NCBI RefSeq assembly: GCF_001610875.1
Contig: NZ_CP011272.1
Coordinates: 1,903,988 to 1,967,987, forward strand
Reading direction: 5' to 3'
DNA length: 64,000 bases
Origin: Pirellula sp. SH-Sr6A
GTDB taxonomy: Bacteria; Planctomycetota; Planctomycetia; Pirellulales; Pirellulaceae
Part shown: positions 7,922-16,739 of the stretch, piece by piece
Numbering within the stretch: position 1 is the stretch's first letter
Layout of the letters: each line of letters starts with the position of its first letter
Program-made: the position numbers and the translations under genes
Notes under the pieces: model-generated
What the model saw: the letters and a program-made list of their open reading frames with translations, nothing else
What the model was told of the DNA's origin: nothing
Databases searched by the model: none

Positions 7922-9223
7922 TCAACAAACGCCCGGCAACCGTTCATTGGAATCGCCAAAGCGGTCTAGTTCGAGGCCTGCCCAGTCCATCAAGTGAAGG
8001 AAGAGGCTGCACATGCGACGGTTGGACGATTCGAGATAGGGGAGCACCCGGCCACCGCGAAGTTTGCCACCAGCTCCACCTAGCAGAATGATCGGCAATT
8101 GATTGGCGTCATGATTTCCATGCAACATACTCGAACAGTGCATGATGGACGTATTGTCGAGCAGAGTACGGTCCCCTTCCTTGACTTCGGACATCCGTTC
8201 ACACAGATACGCCAGTTGCGACATGAAGAATTGGTTGAGTGGAATCAGTTCAGGAGGCTGGGTGTGAGCCATCTGGTGGTGCTGATCTTTCGCTCCACAG
8301 TGAGCGTGCGTTTCAGCTGAACCGTCGTTGCAGTACTTGAGTGTCGCAATGCGGGTCATGTCGGTCCGGAACGCGAGAAGGACGATATCGTTCATCAAAC
8401 GCCAGTAATCGGGGATATCCGTCGGAATCCCATCGGCGGGTCGAGGCAGGTCGGGAGCAGAAAGGGTAGGCTGCCAGCCTTCGGCATCGCGCTGCCGGTC
8501 AGCTCTTTTGATGCGCCCCTCGATTTCATGAACGCTGCCGAGATACTCTTCGAACCGCTGTCGATCCGAGAGGGACAGCCGCTCTCGGAGCGACTTGGCA
8601 TCTTCGAGGACCGAATCGACGACGCGACGATCTCCGCGATTTCGGTCTGTTCGAAAGAGCTGATCAAAAGCCAGGGCAGGGCGCGTTTCGGTCCAAGTCG
8701 GCGAGACGGCGGTACTCCACGAAATGTGCGAACTGTAAAGGAGTGGATGTCCATCCTGAAGACCAGGAATGGGACCTTCACAACCCAACACAAGCGAAGG
8801 GATACGGGTTCGATCTCCGATTTTTTGAGCTAATAGCTGATCGAAACTGACACCGGTACGAACTTCCGTCTTGGACATCGGTGCGCCGCTGAGCATGTTG
8901 CCGGTCTGCATGCAGTGGATGACACCGTTGTTGGCTTGCTCGTTCCACAGACCGCTAAGAAACACCAGCCGCTCTTTCCATGCTTCTAGCGGCTTCAGGC
9001 ACGGTCCCAGTTCCATCGCGGCACCTTCGCCTTTGGCCCACCAATGCTGGGAATGGAACCCCATACCCGTGAAAGTGACCAGTGTACGAGTGGGAGGGGA
9101 ATCGGTGCAGGCTGTTGTTGCGCCCGTGGCGAAGGATAACGATTCAAGCCACGGGAGCGCCATGGAAACGCCGATCCCTCGGAGCACCGTACGCCTTGAA
9201 GGTCGAGTGGAATTGGAAAGCAT
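7922..9223 (-). CDS. DUF1552 family protein, twin-arginine exported
   Basis: A 433-residue member of the DUF1552 family found mostly in planctomycetes. The N-terminus has a twin-arginine-type signal (RRTVLRGIGVSMALPWLESL). The body carries family features: 'FTGMGFHSQHWWAKGEG', 'FLSGLWNEQANNGVIHCMQTGNML', 'VSFDQLLAQKIG', 'SIMHCSSMLHGNHDANQLPIILLGGAGG', 'HLMDWAGLELDRFGDS'. Molecular function unknown; these proteins are coupled with DUF1592-type cytochrome-like proteins. The start ATG 9223 has AGGA about nine bases upstream. It begins 27 bases after the DUF1592-type gene, so the two are almost certainly one operon. Confidence 0.95.
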   Translation of the reverse strand: MLSNSTRPSRRTVLRGIGVSMALPWLESLSFATGATTACTDSPPTRTLVTFTGMGFHSQHWWAKGEGAAMELGPCLKPLEAWKERLVFLSGLWNEQANNGVIHCMQTGNMLSGAPMSKTEVRTGVSFDQLLAQKIGDRTRIPSLVLGCEGPIPGLQDGHPLLYSSHISWSTAVSPTWTETRPALAFDQLFRTDRNRGDRRVVDSVLEDAKSLRERLSLSDRQRFEEYLGSVHEIEGRIKRADRQRDAEGWQPTLSAPDLPRPADGIPTDIPDYWRLMNDIVLLAFRTDMTRIATLKYCNDGSAETHAHCGAKDQHHQMAHTQPPELIPLNQFFMSQLAYLCERMSEVKEGDRTLLDNTSIMHCSSMLHGNHDANQLPIILLGGAGGKLRGGRVLPYLESSNRRMCSLFLHLMDWAGLELDRFGDSNERLPGVC

Positions 9224-9250
9224 CAAACGGTTCCTGTCGCGGGTGATCGG

Positions 9251-12200
9251 TTACTGGGTGGACTCGGCATTCGCCACGGATCGCATGGAAAGAAATTGTT
9301 CGCTCTGAGCAATCACGAGCAAAGTGTCTGACCAACGTCCGCCATGGGTCATCGTACGAGTCACGTTTTCGACAAGTGCGCGGTCGGATGTCATCACAGC
9401 GCGTCCCAATGCGTATCCTGTAAGCTTGCGAGCAAGCGTTCGTAGCAGGTCCTCTCGCCGAGGTCCAGCAAAATAACCTCGCAGGCCATCGATACCATCG
9501 ATCACAGTACCGTCCCGTAGCATACCTACGGTGTCACCGGGCTTGAGTTCACTCGCAGGCCGAAAGCGTCCGATGGCATCGAATCGTTCCATGGCCATAC
9601 CATAGGGGTCGATACGAACATGGCATCCGGCGCACTTGGCATCCTGACGGTGCAGTTCGGTGATTTCGCGGACACTGAGACCTGCCGGTGGAGTCTCAGG
9701 AAGGGGAGGCACCTCGGGCGGGACTTTGGGAAGACGCTCCCCGAGCATCTGTACGATCCAAGCACCCCGCTTGATCGGGCTCGTCCGGGCGGCCGCGGAT
9801 TGTTTTGCAATCACGGCGCCAAAACCAAGAAACCCACCACGCCCATATACGGATACATCTTCAACCCGTCGCCATTGCGATCCTTCCACTCCCGGAATGC
9901 CATAGTGCGAGGCGAGCACATCATTGATGACCACTGCATCTGCATCGATCACGTCCGCCACTGGTCGGTCATTCATTAACAAGTCGATAAAGAATTGTAC
10001 CGGTTCCTCTGCGAGCGCATCCCGCAGGGCTGGCGTGAATTCGGGGAAGTGCTTGAGGCTGCGTCCGTGATTGTCGACGAAGTCGCGCACGCCGAGCCAA
10101 CGTCCTCCAAACTCGGCCGCCATTCCTCGCACCCGATCGTCTTGCAGCATGCGACGCAGTTGCTGCTCCATGACATCTCTTTGGTGGAGACTAGTGGACT
10201 TCGCTCGCAATTCTTCGTCCGGAATCGAATCCCAAAGCAAGAAGCTCAGTCGCGTTGCGAGCTCATGGCCTGAGATTGCTTGCCAACCAGCACCCAGGGA
10301 GGGTTGTTCGACGCGATAGAGAAACCACGGCGACGATAGGACACGTGCCAGTGCCGCACGCAAGGCCGGATCGTGTTTCGCACCCTCCTCTCGATCGGCG
10401 TGGTAGGATGCAAGGATCGCATCCCGTTCGTTCGCTTCGAGCGGACGGCGCCATGCTCGCTCCGCGAAGGCGAACAACGATTCGAGATGGGAACGCTCCG
10501 CAGCAACCTGGGTTGCTAAAAAGTCGGACGCTTCCCGTTTGATTTGTTTTTGGAACTCTTGAATGTAGAAGAACATGATCCGTGCACCGTCGTTGGGCTT
10601 GCGGTAATACTGGACGAGCCCTTCGTATGCGGCAGGAGTGTGAAGCGCTTGCTCGCTGACAAATTCGAGTTCGCGCCAGAGACGATCGATTTCCTTCTTG
10701 CCATCTTCGTCGAGCATCAATCTTTGCAGCGCTTCATCCTCGCGACGATATAAGAAAATGCTCCCCTGAGCATCACGTGGAATGATCGGCTGGAAGAGCA
10801 CCGCCGGCGGAAAGAGACGGCGGAATTCCTTCGCAGGCTCCGCTCTTTTCGACGCCATTCGCGGATGCAGGATCTGAGCGGCATGCGGATCGTCAACAGA
10901 TGCGATGGCGACGGGCTCAGCCAAATTCCCACCGCCCCCCGTCGCGGCGATCAGAAATGCGCAAACGGAGGCTGTCTCAGGACTCGCTTCATCGAGCCTC
11001 ACGTCCGCTCGTAGAAACCGCGGCAGTACCAACGAGTTCAAAACCGCCTCGGGCAAGCTCCGCAGATCGATGACAATCTCGGCACCCGCGGCAGTCACGA
11101 GGGCCGTATCAGGAACAGGCCGACCTTGCGGGTGTTTGCCAAAACGAAGCCCCGACGCCTGTTCGATCGCAGCCCGTAGCACAGGATGCTCCGAAAAAAC
11201 AAGCGGTTCACCATCTCCTCCTTCTAACCGTAGTCGGTCCCAAATCACATAGGTTTCGGATTGTGCCGGCAATGCAATGATGCGGAAGAGTGGTTCGCGG
11301 GCCGCCCCCTGAACCCTTTCGACATCGACCACGCGGCGCAATTCTTCCCATGCACGAAATCCGTTGCCCACGGCGAGCGCAGCATTCTTGCCATACCTTC
11401 CTTCAAACAACTGATCTTGCATGGCTTGGATCTGTGCGAGAACCGGTATTGGGTCCGTGCTCGCTTCCCGCCACTTCGCTCTTACCATCGCCAGAACGTC
11501 GGGTGGCAGTCCAGGATCGAGTGGAGCCGAAGGGACGTTGCCTAGATCCAACAACGCTTTCCCTAGTTCGGCAGATGCAGCATGCGAAAGCTCGAACGAC
11601 ACTCCATCGCTTCCGGACGGGTGAACATCGGCAACGCGACCGCTAATGTGCAATTCGCCATCGAAGGGACTGGTCCAACTGACCGTTACGGGTCGATTCG
11701 GACCCGGATGTACAAAGAATGACCGAGCTGGTAGGGACGTCCAGACATTTACCGGATTGTCTGCGGAGTTTACGAATACCGAGGGTTCTGCCCCCAAGCT
11801 CCATGACTGGAGCTCGGGTCGCCCCCCGTTGTTGTCACGTCGATCGGTTAAGAAAACCGGCGTTGAAGTGGTTTCGAAAAAGCTCCAACTTGCGCCGCGT
11901 TGATCGTTCGATGGATTTCCCGTCAGCAGATGGGGGACGAGGTCGCGAACACTCCACGTACGTTGTTCGCCGTTGGCTTCCCGAATTATCCAGTCTACCA
12001 GCGTGCTGTCAGCTCCGTGGCTTTCGTTTGGGAAGACGGTTAGAACGAGCAGTTCACCTCGATGAACGGAAACGGATTGTTCAAAGGAAACGGAGCTACC
12101 CTCTGCCACCTTGGATGCCGCGAGTGTCCTTTTGGCCGTAGTCCATTGCGAATGGATCTTCTCTCGGGCCGACTTCAAAAGGGATTGGCGACGTGCGTTT

Positions 12201-13267
12201 TCGATCTCAAACTGATCGGCTTTTTCTCGCCACAGCCTGGTCAGTTCATCGACCTCTGGAGACGAGCCGGACGTACTGGTGAGCCCATTCCACAGCACCG
12301 AGAGATAGGTTGGGTTGAGCTTTTCTTCGGCCGCAATAGAAACGATCGCCGCAGGGCCTTCTCGGATGATTCGCTCACGGTGCTTCAACGTTGCCGCAAG
12401 ATGTGCAGCCAGAGGTGGCTCGCCATGGGGGCCCGCGTAACGCGCGTGGAATTCCCGAAGGGGACGAAGCGATTCCTCCACCCAATCAGGCCGATCAGCG
12501 GAAGGTGAAAAGCGGAAACCTTGAGGGAGGAGGACAACTCTCGATGCGACATCGCGAGCGGTTTGATGATAGCGCTCGACCAGTTCTGGAGTGACGGGCA
12601 TGGCGTCGCCAACGTTTGCGAAACCTTCCCCTCCCACACTATCCGCAGGAAACTCGCGAACCTGCGTCGGTCGCATGTCGACTCCGGTGAGATCGCGGAT
12701 TGCGTTATCGTATTCGGTATTGCTCAAACGCCGCAGTGTAACGGGACCTGGATCGCCAGAACGTGCACTCGCTTCCGCATCCAACGCCGAACGGATCCAG
12801 TTCTGAAGCAACTCATGTTCGGCCTCCGTGGGCTGCGGGGCATCTTCGGGTGGCATGTCAGCTATACGGAGGCGTTCGGCAACGTCACCAAGCACTCGTG
12901 GCTTAGCAACGATATCCGCGGCGCTATCAAAGCTAGTGAGATCGAGATCGTTGTCCGTGGGCTTCTGTCCGTGGCAATCTCCACAGAGCTTGATCAATAG
13001 CGGCTGGATCTGCTTCCCGAAAGAGTCCCGTTGCGATTCCGTAAGCACCGCGGCCGCGTTGGGCAGCTGAGCGAATATGGTGGTAGTGAACAGAGAGCAA
13101 TAAAGCGTGGCAGCAATGAGGATCGAAAGAGATTGCCAAGCGAAGACGACGAGTCGAGCGCGAATGTCGATGGACTCAACGAATGAGAAACGGACCTGCT
13201 CGATGGCATGATTGCAATTCTCCTCGCGATGCGCAGGTGGGAAGCAATGAATGGGGAGGCATTTCAC
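9251..13267 (-). CDS. Large DUF1587/DUF1595/DUF1592/DUF1588/DUF1585 protein with two heme c motifs
   Basis: A 1338-residue exported protein of the planctomycete cytochrome-like family. A signal-anchor covers about residues 38-66. A CxxCH motif (CGDCH, residues 95-99) sits in an N-terminal cytochrome-type domain. DUF1587 follows at about 165-235 (TLRRLSNTEYDNAIRDLTG). The C-terminal third carries DUF1595 (AERAWRRPLEANERDAI), DUF1592 (WFLYRVEQPS, ELATRLSFLLWDSIPD), DUF1588 with a second CxxCH (CAGCH, then RIDPYGMAMERFDAIG) and DUF1585 (DLLRTLARKLTGYALGR). Residues ~250-900 are an unusually long insert compared with the commoner 700-900-residue forms. The start is a GTG without a ribosome-binding site and is uncertain. 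Role probably periplasmic electron transfer; unproven. Confidence 0.9.
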   Translation of the reverse strand: MKCLPIHCFPPAHREENCNHAIEQVRFSFVESIDIRARLVVFAWQSLSILIAATLYCSLFTTTIFAQLPNAAAVLTESQRDSFGKQIQPLLIKLCGDCHGQKPTDNDLDLTSFDSAADIVAKPRVLGDVAERLRIADMPPEDAPQPTEAEHELLQNWIRSALDAEASARSGDPGPVTLRRLSNTEYDNAIRDLTGVDMRPTQVREFPADSVGGEGFANVGDAMPVTPELVERYHQTARDVASRVVLLPQGFRFSPSADRPDWVEESLRPLREFHARYAGPHGEPPLAAHLAATLKHRERIIREGPAAIVSIAAEEKLNPTYLSVLWNGLTSTSGSSPEVDELTRLWREKADQFEIENARRQSLLKSAREKIHSQWTTAKRTLAASKVAEGSSVSFEQSVSVHRGELLVLTVFPNESHGADSTLVDWIIREANGEQRTWSVRDLVPHLLTGNPSNDQRGASWSFFETTSTPVFLTDRRDNNGGRPELQSWSLGAEPSVFVNSADNPVNVWTSLPARSFFVHPGPNRPVTVSWTSPFDGELHISGRVADVHPSGSDGVSFELSHAASAELGKALLDLGNVPSAPLDPGLPPDVLAMVRAKWREASTDPIPVLAQIQAMQDQLFEGRYGKNAALAVGNGFRAWEELRRVVDVERVQGAAREPLFRIIALPAQSETYVIWDRLRLEGGDGEPLVFSEHPVLRAAIEQASGLRFGKHPQGRPVPDTALVTAAGAEIVIDLRSLPEAVLNSLVLPRFLRADVRLDEASPETASVCAFLIAATGGGGNLAEPVAIASVDDPHAAQILHPRMASKRAEPAKEFRRLFPPAVLFQPIIPRDAQGSIFLYRREDEALQRLMLDEDGKKEIDRLWRELEFVSEQALHTPAAYEGLVQYYRKPNDGARIMFFYIQEFQKQIKREASDFLATQVAAERSHLESLFAFAERAWRRPLEANERDAILASYHADREEGAKHDPALRAALARVLSSPWFLYRVEQPSLGAGWQAISGHELATRLSFLLWDSIPDEELRAKSTSLHQRDVMEQQLRRMLQDDRVRGMAAEFGGRWLGVRDFVDNHGRSLKHFPEFTPALRDALAEEPVQFFIDLLMNDRPVADVIDADAVVINDVLASHYGIPGVEGSQWRRVEDVSVYGRGGFLGFGAVIAKQSAAARTSPIKRGAWIVQMLGERLPKVPPEVPPLPETPPAGLSVREITELHRQDAKCAGCHVRIDPYGMAMERFDAIGRFRPASELKPGDTVGMLRDGTVIDGIDGLRGYFAGPRREDLLRTLARKLTGYALGRAVMTSDRALVENVTRTMTHGGRWSDTLLVIAQSEQFLSMRSVANAESTQ

Positions 13268-13715
13268 GGTAACGGCGAGACTCTCGGTGGGAGCGTATGC
13301 GGTGGGAGGGGGACATCACAGTAGGCGCGATGAGGAGGAACACACCTTCGGTCGCTAGGTGGTTCTGGCCCCATAGGAACGACGAAGCAACGCCAACATG
13401 GATTGTAGGAGATGGGATCAAACGTCGGAGTTGGAAAGCTTTGGACAACGATACAAGGTTCGGGATGCAAATCCCAACGGGTCGAAGAGATAGGACTTGC
13501 GCGGAGCCCATGGCCCCCAACGCCCCTGCAAACAGTCTAACAACAAGTACGGGGACATGTGTGATAATAGCCCCCGAATTGAGATGGGATATTGCATCAG
13601 TGCACTCGAATCATTCGTGAATAGCCAGTGAAACGATGCAAAAATGTCCAGCGGAACGAGTCGAAGCTGGCGAGTGAAACGGTTCAAGGCTGTTCCGTAG
13701 AACTGCTCGAAGCTG
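13268..13715. other. Intergenic region without a supported gene
   Basis: Region upstream of the DUF1592-type gene. Several short frames are open, but none has recognisable domains or signals. It should hold the promoter of the DUF1592-DUF1552 operon (minus strand); I see no clear -35/-10 pair. Confidence 0.4.
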
Positions 13716-13793
13716 GTCTCTCGCATTGTGCGAGGTTCGCTAGCGGAACTGTTAAACGCTTGTCTCTCGCACGGTGCGAGGTTGGCTAGTGGA
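13716..13793. repeat. Two-copy 46-bp-spaced repeat with internal palindrome
   Basis: Copies at 13716-13747 and 13762-13793, 32 bases each, differ at only a few positions. Each contains CTCGCA-n-TGCGAG, able to form a small hairpin. The upstream sequence from about 13640 contains looser echoes (GAAGCTGG, AGTGGAAC/AGTGAAAC). Function unknown. Confidence 0.6.
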
Positions 13794-13895
13794 AATTTTT
13801 GAAGAGGTAATGGCAGAGGCGGCACACATCCATCACGATGCGGTCAAACATCTCGATGGGAATGGAGCTGCCGTAAAGCCCGTACAACCCCTCCC

Positions 13896-14005
13896 GTAGA
13901 AGCTGCGTCCCGCCGCTTTCATGTCCTTCAAAATGTAGACGCGGCGTCCCGCCGCGTGCTCCCGCGTGCTGCCGGCACAGAAAAGCGGCAAGATGCCGCT
14001 TCTAC
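13896..14005. repeat. Three REP-type palindromes
   Basis: Units at 13896-13920 and 13935-13957 in one orientation and 13981-14005 in the other, the same GTAGAAGCGGCGTCCCGCCGCTT family as at 7741. They end two bases before the cupin gene stop at 14008, and so lie downstream of a three-gene operon. That is a typical REP position and may stabilise or terminate the transcript. Confidence 0.8.
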
Positions 14006-14007
14006 AG

Positions 14008-14340
14008 TCATCGTGTGGAGGTTGGCTCTCCATAAAACACAGCCAACCAAACCGTTGGCTGGTCGGGCGTAGTCCATTCAACCCGATGCTTGTGATGCGC
14101 AGGGATGTTGATGTAATCGCCGGGCTTCAACTCTCTGATATCGCCTTCAATGGACAGTCTTGCAGCTCCTTGCAGTACAAGGACCCATTCGTGTTGGTCT
14201 TGGTCGTACCAAAAGTCTTCAGGTGAAGAATGACCATGCGAAACGATGCGTTCGACACGAAGCTTGTCCGTTTCGAGCAAAGTTGTGAAAAGCTCGTCCG
14301 GTAAGTTCGAGGGAAGATTGGTGAAGAGGTTTGCAGTCAT
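14008..14340 (-). CDS. Small cupin protein
   Basis: A 110-residue single-domain cupin. Motif 1 is 'SPEDFWYDQDQHEWVLVLQGAARL', with the metal-site E in HEWV; motif 2 is 'LKPGDYINIPAHHKHRVEWT', with the closing histidines. ATG 14340 overlaps the stop of the upstream PH-type gene as ATGA, so the two are translationally coupled. A damaged second copy of this gene's 3' half lies at 20937-21070, about 7 kb away. Substrate unknown. Confidence 0.85.
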   Translation of the reverse strand: MTANLFTNLPSNLPDELFTTLLETDKLRVERIVSHGHSSPEDFWYDQDQHEWVLVLQGAARLSIEGDIRELKPGDYINIPAHHKHRVEWTTPDQPTVWLAVFYGEPTSTR

Positions 14341-14801
14341 GCTCCAATTCTCTGCTCGATGAAACAAGCCAGATTCTTGGCATCGTCGGTGCCGATCCTC
14401 AAAGTGCCTTTTTTCAAATGCAAAACGACGCAATCACGGCCCCATATGTTCCAAACCCAACCGCCACGGATACTCATGTGAATACCCCAACCGTCCAAGA
14501 GTAAAGTCTGACCGACTTCGACCTTTACGATGTCGGAATACTGCAAGGTCTTGCGAAACAATGGGACGGGACCAAAGCGGACTGAAAGCATGTCGCCTTG
14601 GTCCTCAACGGTCAAGTGATGGAACGAAGCGGCAACGACAAGCATTAGCAGGCCAATGGGAGGGAACAGCCAAGGAATCGGTGGCGCATCTTGGATGAAT
14701 ACACCCAAAACAAGGAACACGGCGGAAAGTGCGTAGAGCAATAAGCAGAGTGGGGCCTTCTGAGTGTGGCAGTAGGCTGGAATTGCTTGGTTACGGGTCA
14801 T
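14337..14801 (-). CDS. Membrane protein with PH-like domain
   Basis: A 154-residue protein. Two adjacent membrane segments lie at about residues 16-37 (PLCLLLYALSAVFLVLGVFI) and 43-60 (PWLFPPIGLLMLVVAASF). They are followed by a cytoplasmic beta-rich domain of the bacterial pleckstrin-homology type ('GDMLSVRFGPVPLFRKTLQYSDIVKVEVGQ' and 'CVVLHLKKGTLRIGTDDAKNLACFIEQ'). It is the middle gene of a coupled trio: ATG overlaps the end of the previous gene by 11 bases, and its stop overlaps the cupin start. Function unknown. Confidence 0.8.
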   Translation of the reverse strand: MTRNQAIPAYCHTQKAPLCLLLYALSAVFLVLGVFIQDAPPIPWLFPPIGLLMLVVAASFHHLTVEDQGDMLSVRFGPVPLFRKTLQYSDIVKVEVGQTLLLDGWGIHMSIRGGWVWNIWGRDCVVLHLKKGTLRIGTDDAKNLACFIEQRIGA

Positions 14802-15093
14802 AAATTGGCTTTGATTTGCTGCGAGCCTCTTTGAATAGCTCTACGCACTTCTCATAAGGGGCTTTCGCTAGTTTCCCGCCACGCAATCCGTAGTACCCAA
14901 TGTGTTCAGGCAAATCAGGGTTGTTGAGTTCTTGCGATTGAATCTCCCACCAAGACCATCGATCAACTCCCGATTTGCGAATCAGATTAATGGCCTTTTT
15001 CAGGCTGTCGCAGGTGTAGAAAAGCATCTCGTCAGCACGGCAATCTTCCGGCGTTCCCATGATCTCGTGATGTAGGACGAGGAATATTTTCAT
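14791..15093 (-). CDS. Hypothetical small protein, first gene of coupled trio
   Basis: A 100-residue soluble protein starting MKIFLVLHHE, rich in Lys/Glu and aromatic residues ('SGVDRWSWWEIQ', 'HIGYYGLRGGKLAKAPYEKCVELFKEA'). The 'GLRGGK...PYEKCVELFKE' end looks like a small alpha/beta protein. No family recognised. The ATG at 15093 begins the strand-like MKIFLVLHH; a longer frame to 15129 is possible. The last ten codons overlap the start of the PH-type gene. Confidence 0.65.
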   Translation of the reverse strand: MKIFLVLHHEIMGTPEDCRADEMLFYTCDSLKKAINLIRKSGVDRWSWWEIQSQELNNPDLPEHIGYYGLRGGKLAKAPYEKCVELFKEARSKSKPIYDP

Positions 15094-15232
15094 GGAGTGC
15101 CTCAGGAATTCTCTGGATCGCCCCATCATTCTTCAACCGAAGAGGGACCTCTCGCCTTAATGAATTTGCAATCGATCCGCCACCAAGACGGAGTACCGTC
15201 TTTTTGAAGTTGGGATAATCGAGTCACTCGAA

Positions 15233-16204
15233 TTAGCTCATATTCCTCCAGTCAGGCAGCCCCTTCCTCATTTCTTTCGTCGCCTTCTTCGGATCGAAGT
15301 CTTCGGAATCGAACTTACCTCCAATCCATTCCAGCATGTCCTCGTGTTGATCATGTTTTGGACTGCAGATTGCTTCCAATAGCTCATCGTACCCCCAAAC
15401 ACCACCACAGTCTTCTGGTGGGCAGGCTCGTTCCCCCTCCAAGCATAGTGGGTATTTCAATTTCGGATCAGCGGCCGGGGTTCCCTCGAACAAGATCTCG
15501 TGTTCCCAGCCGTCCCCGAAATCGTATTTGTACTTGAAGCCGAAGCGTTTGCCAGTCTTAGGTAGGACTCGACTGAGATTGGTCTTCGTCGAATCAACGC
15601 ACTCGAAGTCCTCGAACCCGTCATCCAGCAGTTCGGGATCACCATAGCGTTTCCCCTCGATGTCAAAACGGTGCAGATGGCTGTTGGTCCAGCCCATTGC
15701 CGTCTGGATATGTTCATGGAGTTTGTCGAGCGTGCATTCTTCGACTTGGATGCGTCGCCAAATCGGCGGATTCGTTCCGAGCAGTGTGATCTTGAACTGG
15801 TAAATGCATTTGGTCGGTTTTGACTTCTTAGCCTTGGAGTTCGTTGGAGCGGTGGGGATCCCTTGGCTTTGCAGACAATCCGTTAGCTTCTTCGCCATGA
15901 AAAGCAGTCTTAGCCGTTGAAGTGGCTCGCCTTCAAGGAGGGCATCAGCCACGGCCTTCAAGATGCTAACGATGTCGGCCACCGTGAATGTTCCAGTCTC
16001 GGACTTGAGTTTTCTGTTCAGCGTGGCAGTCATGCCAAGAAAGTCCGCAGCGGCAGTTCGTTCTGCCTCGTCCAGAGGAAAATCTACAATGGTCTTTTTC
16101 TTGATTTGAAGCTGACCCGCGGCGATCAGGGCCTCGGCTGCGAATTCGGCCAAGGCCACCGATTGATCGGTGAGGTCTGTGTTGGTTGGTTTCTTCTTTG
16201 CCAC
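15233..16204 (-). CDS. Plasmid pRiA4b ORF-3-like protein
   Basis: A 323-residue protein. The C-terminal ~180 residues form the pRiA4b ORF-3-like domain: 'YQFKITLLGTNPPIWRRIQVEECTLDKLHEHIQTAMGW', 'HLHRFDIEGKRYGDP', 'FKYKYDFGDGWEHEILFEG', 'PLCLEGERACPPEDCGGVWGYDELLEAI'. The cysteines and the DFGDGWEH segment are conserved family marks. The first ~135 residues are a helical extension with a basic KAKKSKPTK linker, not part of the core domain. GTG 16204 is chosen because AAGGAG lies seven bases upstream. Function of the family unknown; it is common in plasmids and accessory DNA. Confidence 0.9.
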   Translation of the reverse strand: MAKKKPTNTDLTDQSVALAEFAAEALIAAGQLQIKKKTIVDFPLDEAERTAAADFLGMTATLNRKLKSETGTFTVADIVSILKAVADALLEGEPLQRLRLLFMAKKLTDCLQSQGIPTAPTNSKAKKSKPTKCIYQFKITLLGTNPPIWRRIQVEECTLDKLHEHIQTAMGWTNSHLHRFDIEGKRYGDPELLDDGFEDFECVDSTKTNLSRVLPKTGKRFGFKYKYDFGDGWEHEILFEGTPAADPKLKYPLCLEGERACPPEDCGGVWGYDELLEAICSPKHDQHEDMLEWIGGKFDSEDFDPKKATKEMRKGLPDWRNMS

Positions 16205-16739
16205 TAAGCTCTCCTTACCCACCAGAGTCGATCACGGTTGCTGTTCGACCTCTATAGGTCGTGTTACCGCCTATGAGGGAAGTTAGTTTAGGAACTTACG
16301 ATTGAACGTCCCCAGTTCTGTTGGAGTATCTGCCTTCAAACGTCGGCGTTCGCTATCCGGTAGTTTTCCACACGAGATTCAATTCTACCGAAAATGGTTG
16401 ATGTCCCGTTGAATGTCGTGACCTGCGATGAAACGGAAGCTGAACTGCATACAAAGTTTTGAGCCCTATGCAAAACGGGAGCCGGATTGCAAATATCAAC
16501 CTATCGCCTGGGTAGCACTTGCAACGCTGCCCCAGACCTGTATGCTTATTGAGATTGCCTATCAACAAGAACCCGCAACGTTGCGACAAGTTCTGGCTCA
16601 AGTTTGTTGGGCAATCGCCAAGCCAGCCACTGTATGCCACGGGTCGAAAGACACCTTCTAGGCAACTTAGCCAGCCAGGTTCATAGGGGAGCTCCATTTG
16701 TAGTGAGCCTCCAAATCACACTAACCTGGAGTGGGAAAG
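16205..16739. other. Intergenic region without a supported gene
   Basis: About 535 bases between divergent genes. A 77-codon frame at 16428-16661 lacks any family similarity I recognise and has no ribosome-binding site. I see nothing else definite. Confidence 0.4.

Noticed and set aside
16428-16661. 77-aa ORF in the region upstream of the pseudopilin gene
   Set aside because: No ribosome-binding site or family resemblance, and stops occur shortly on either side.
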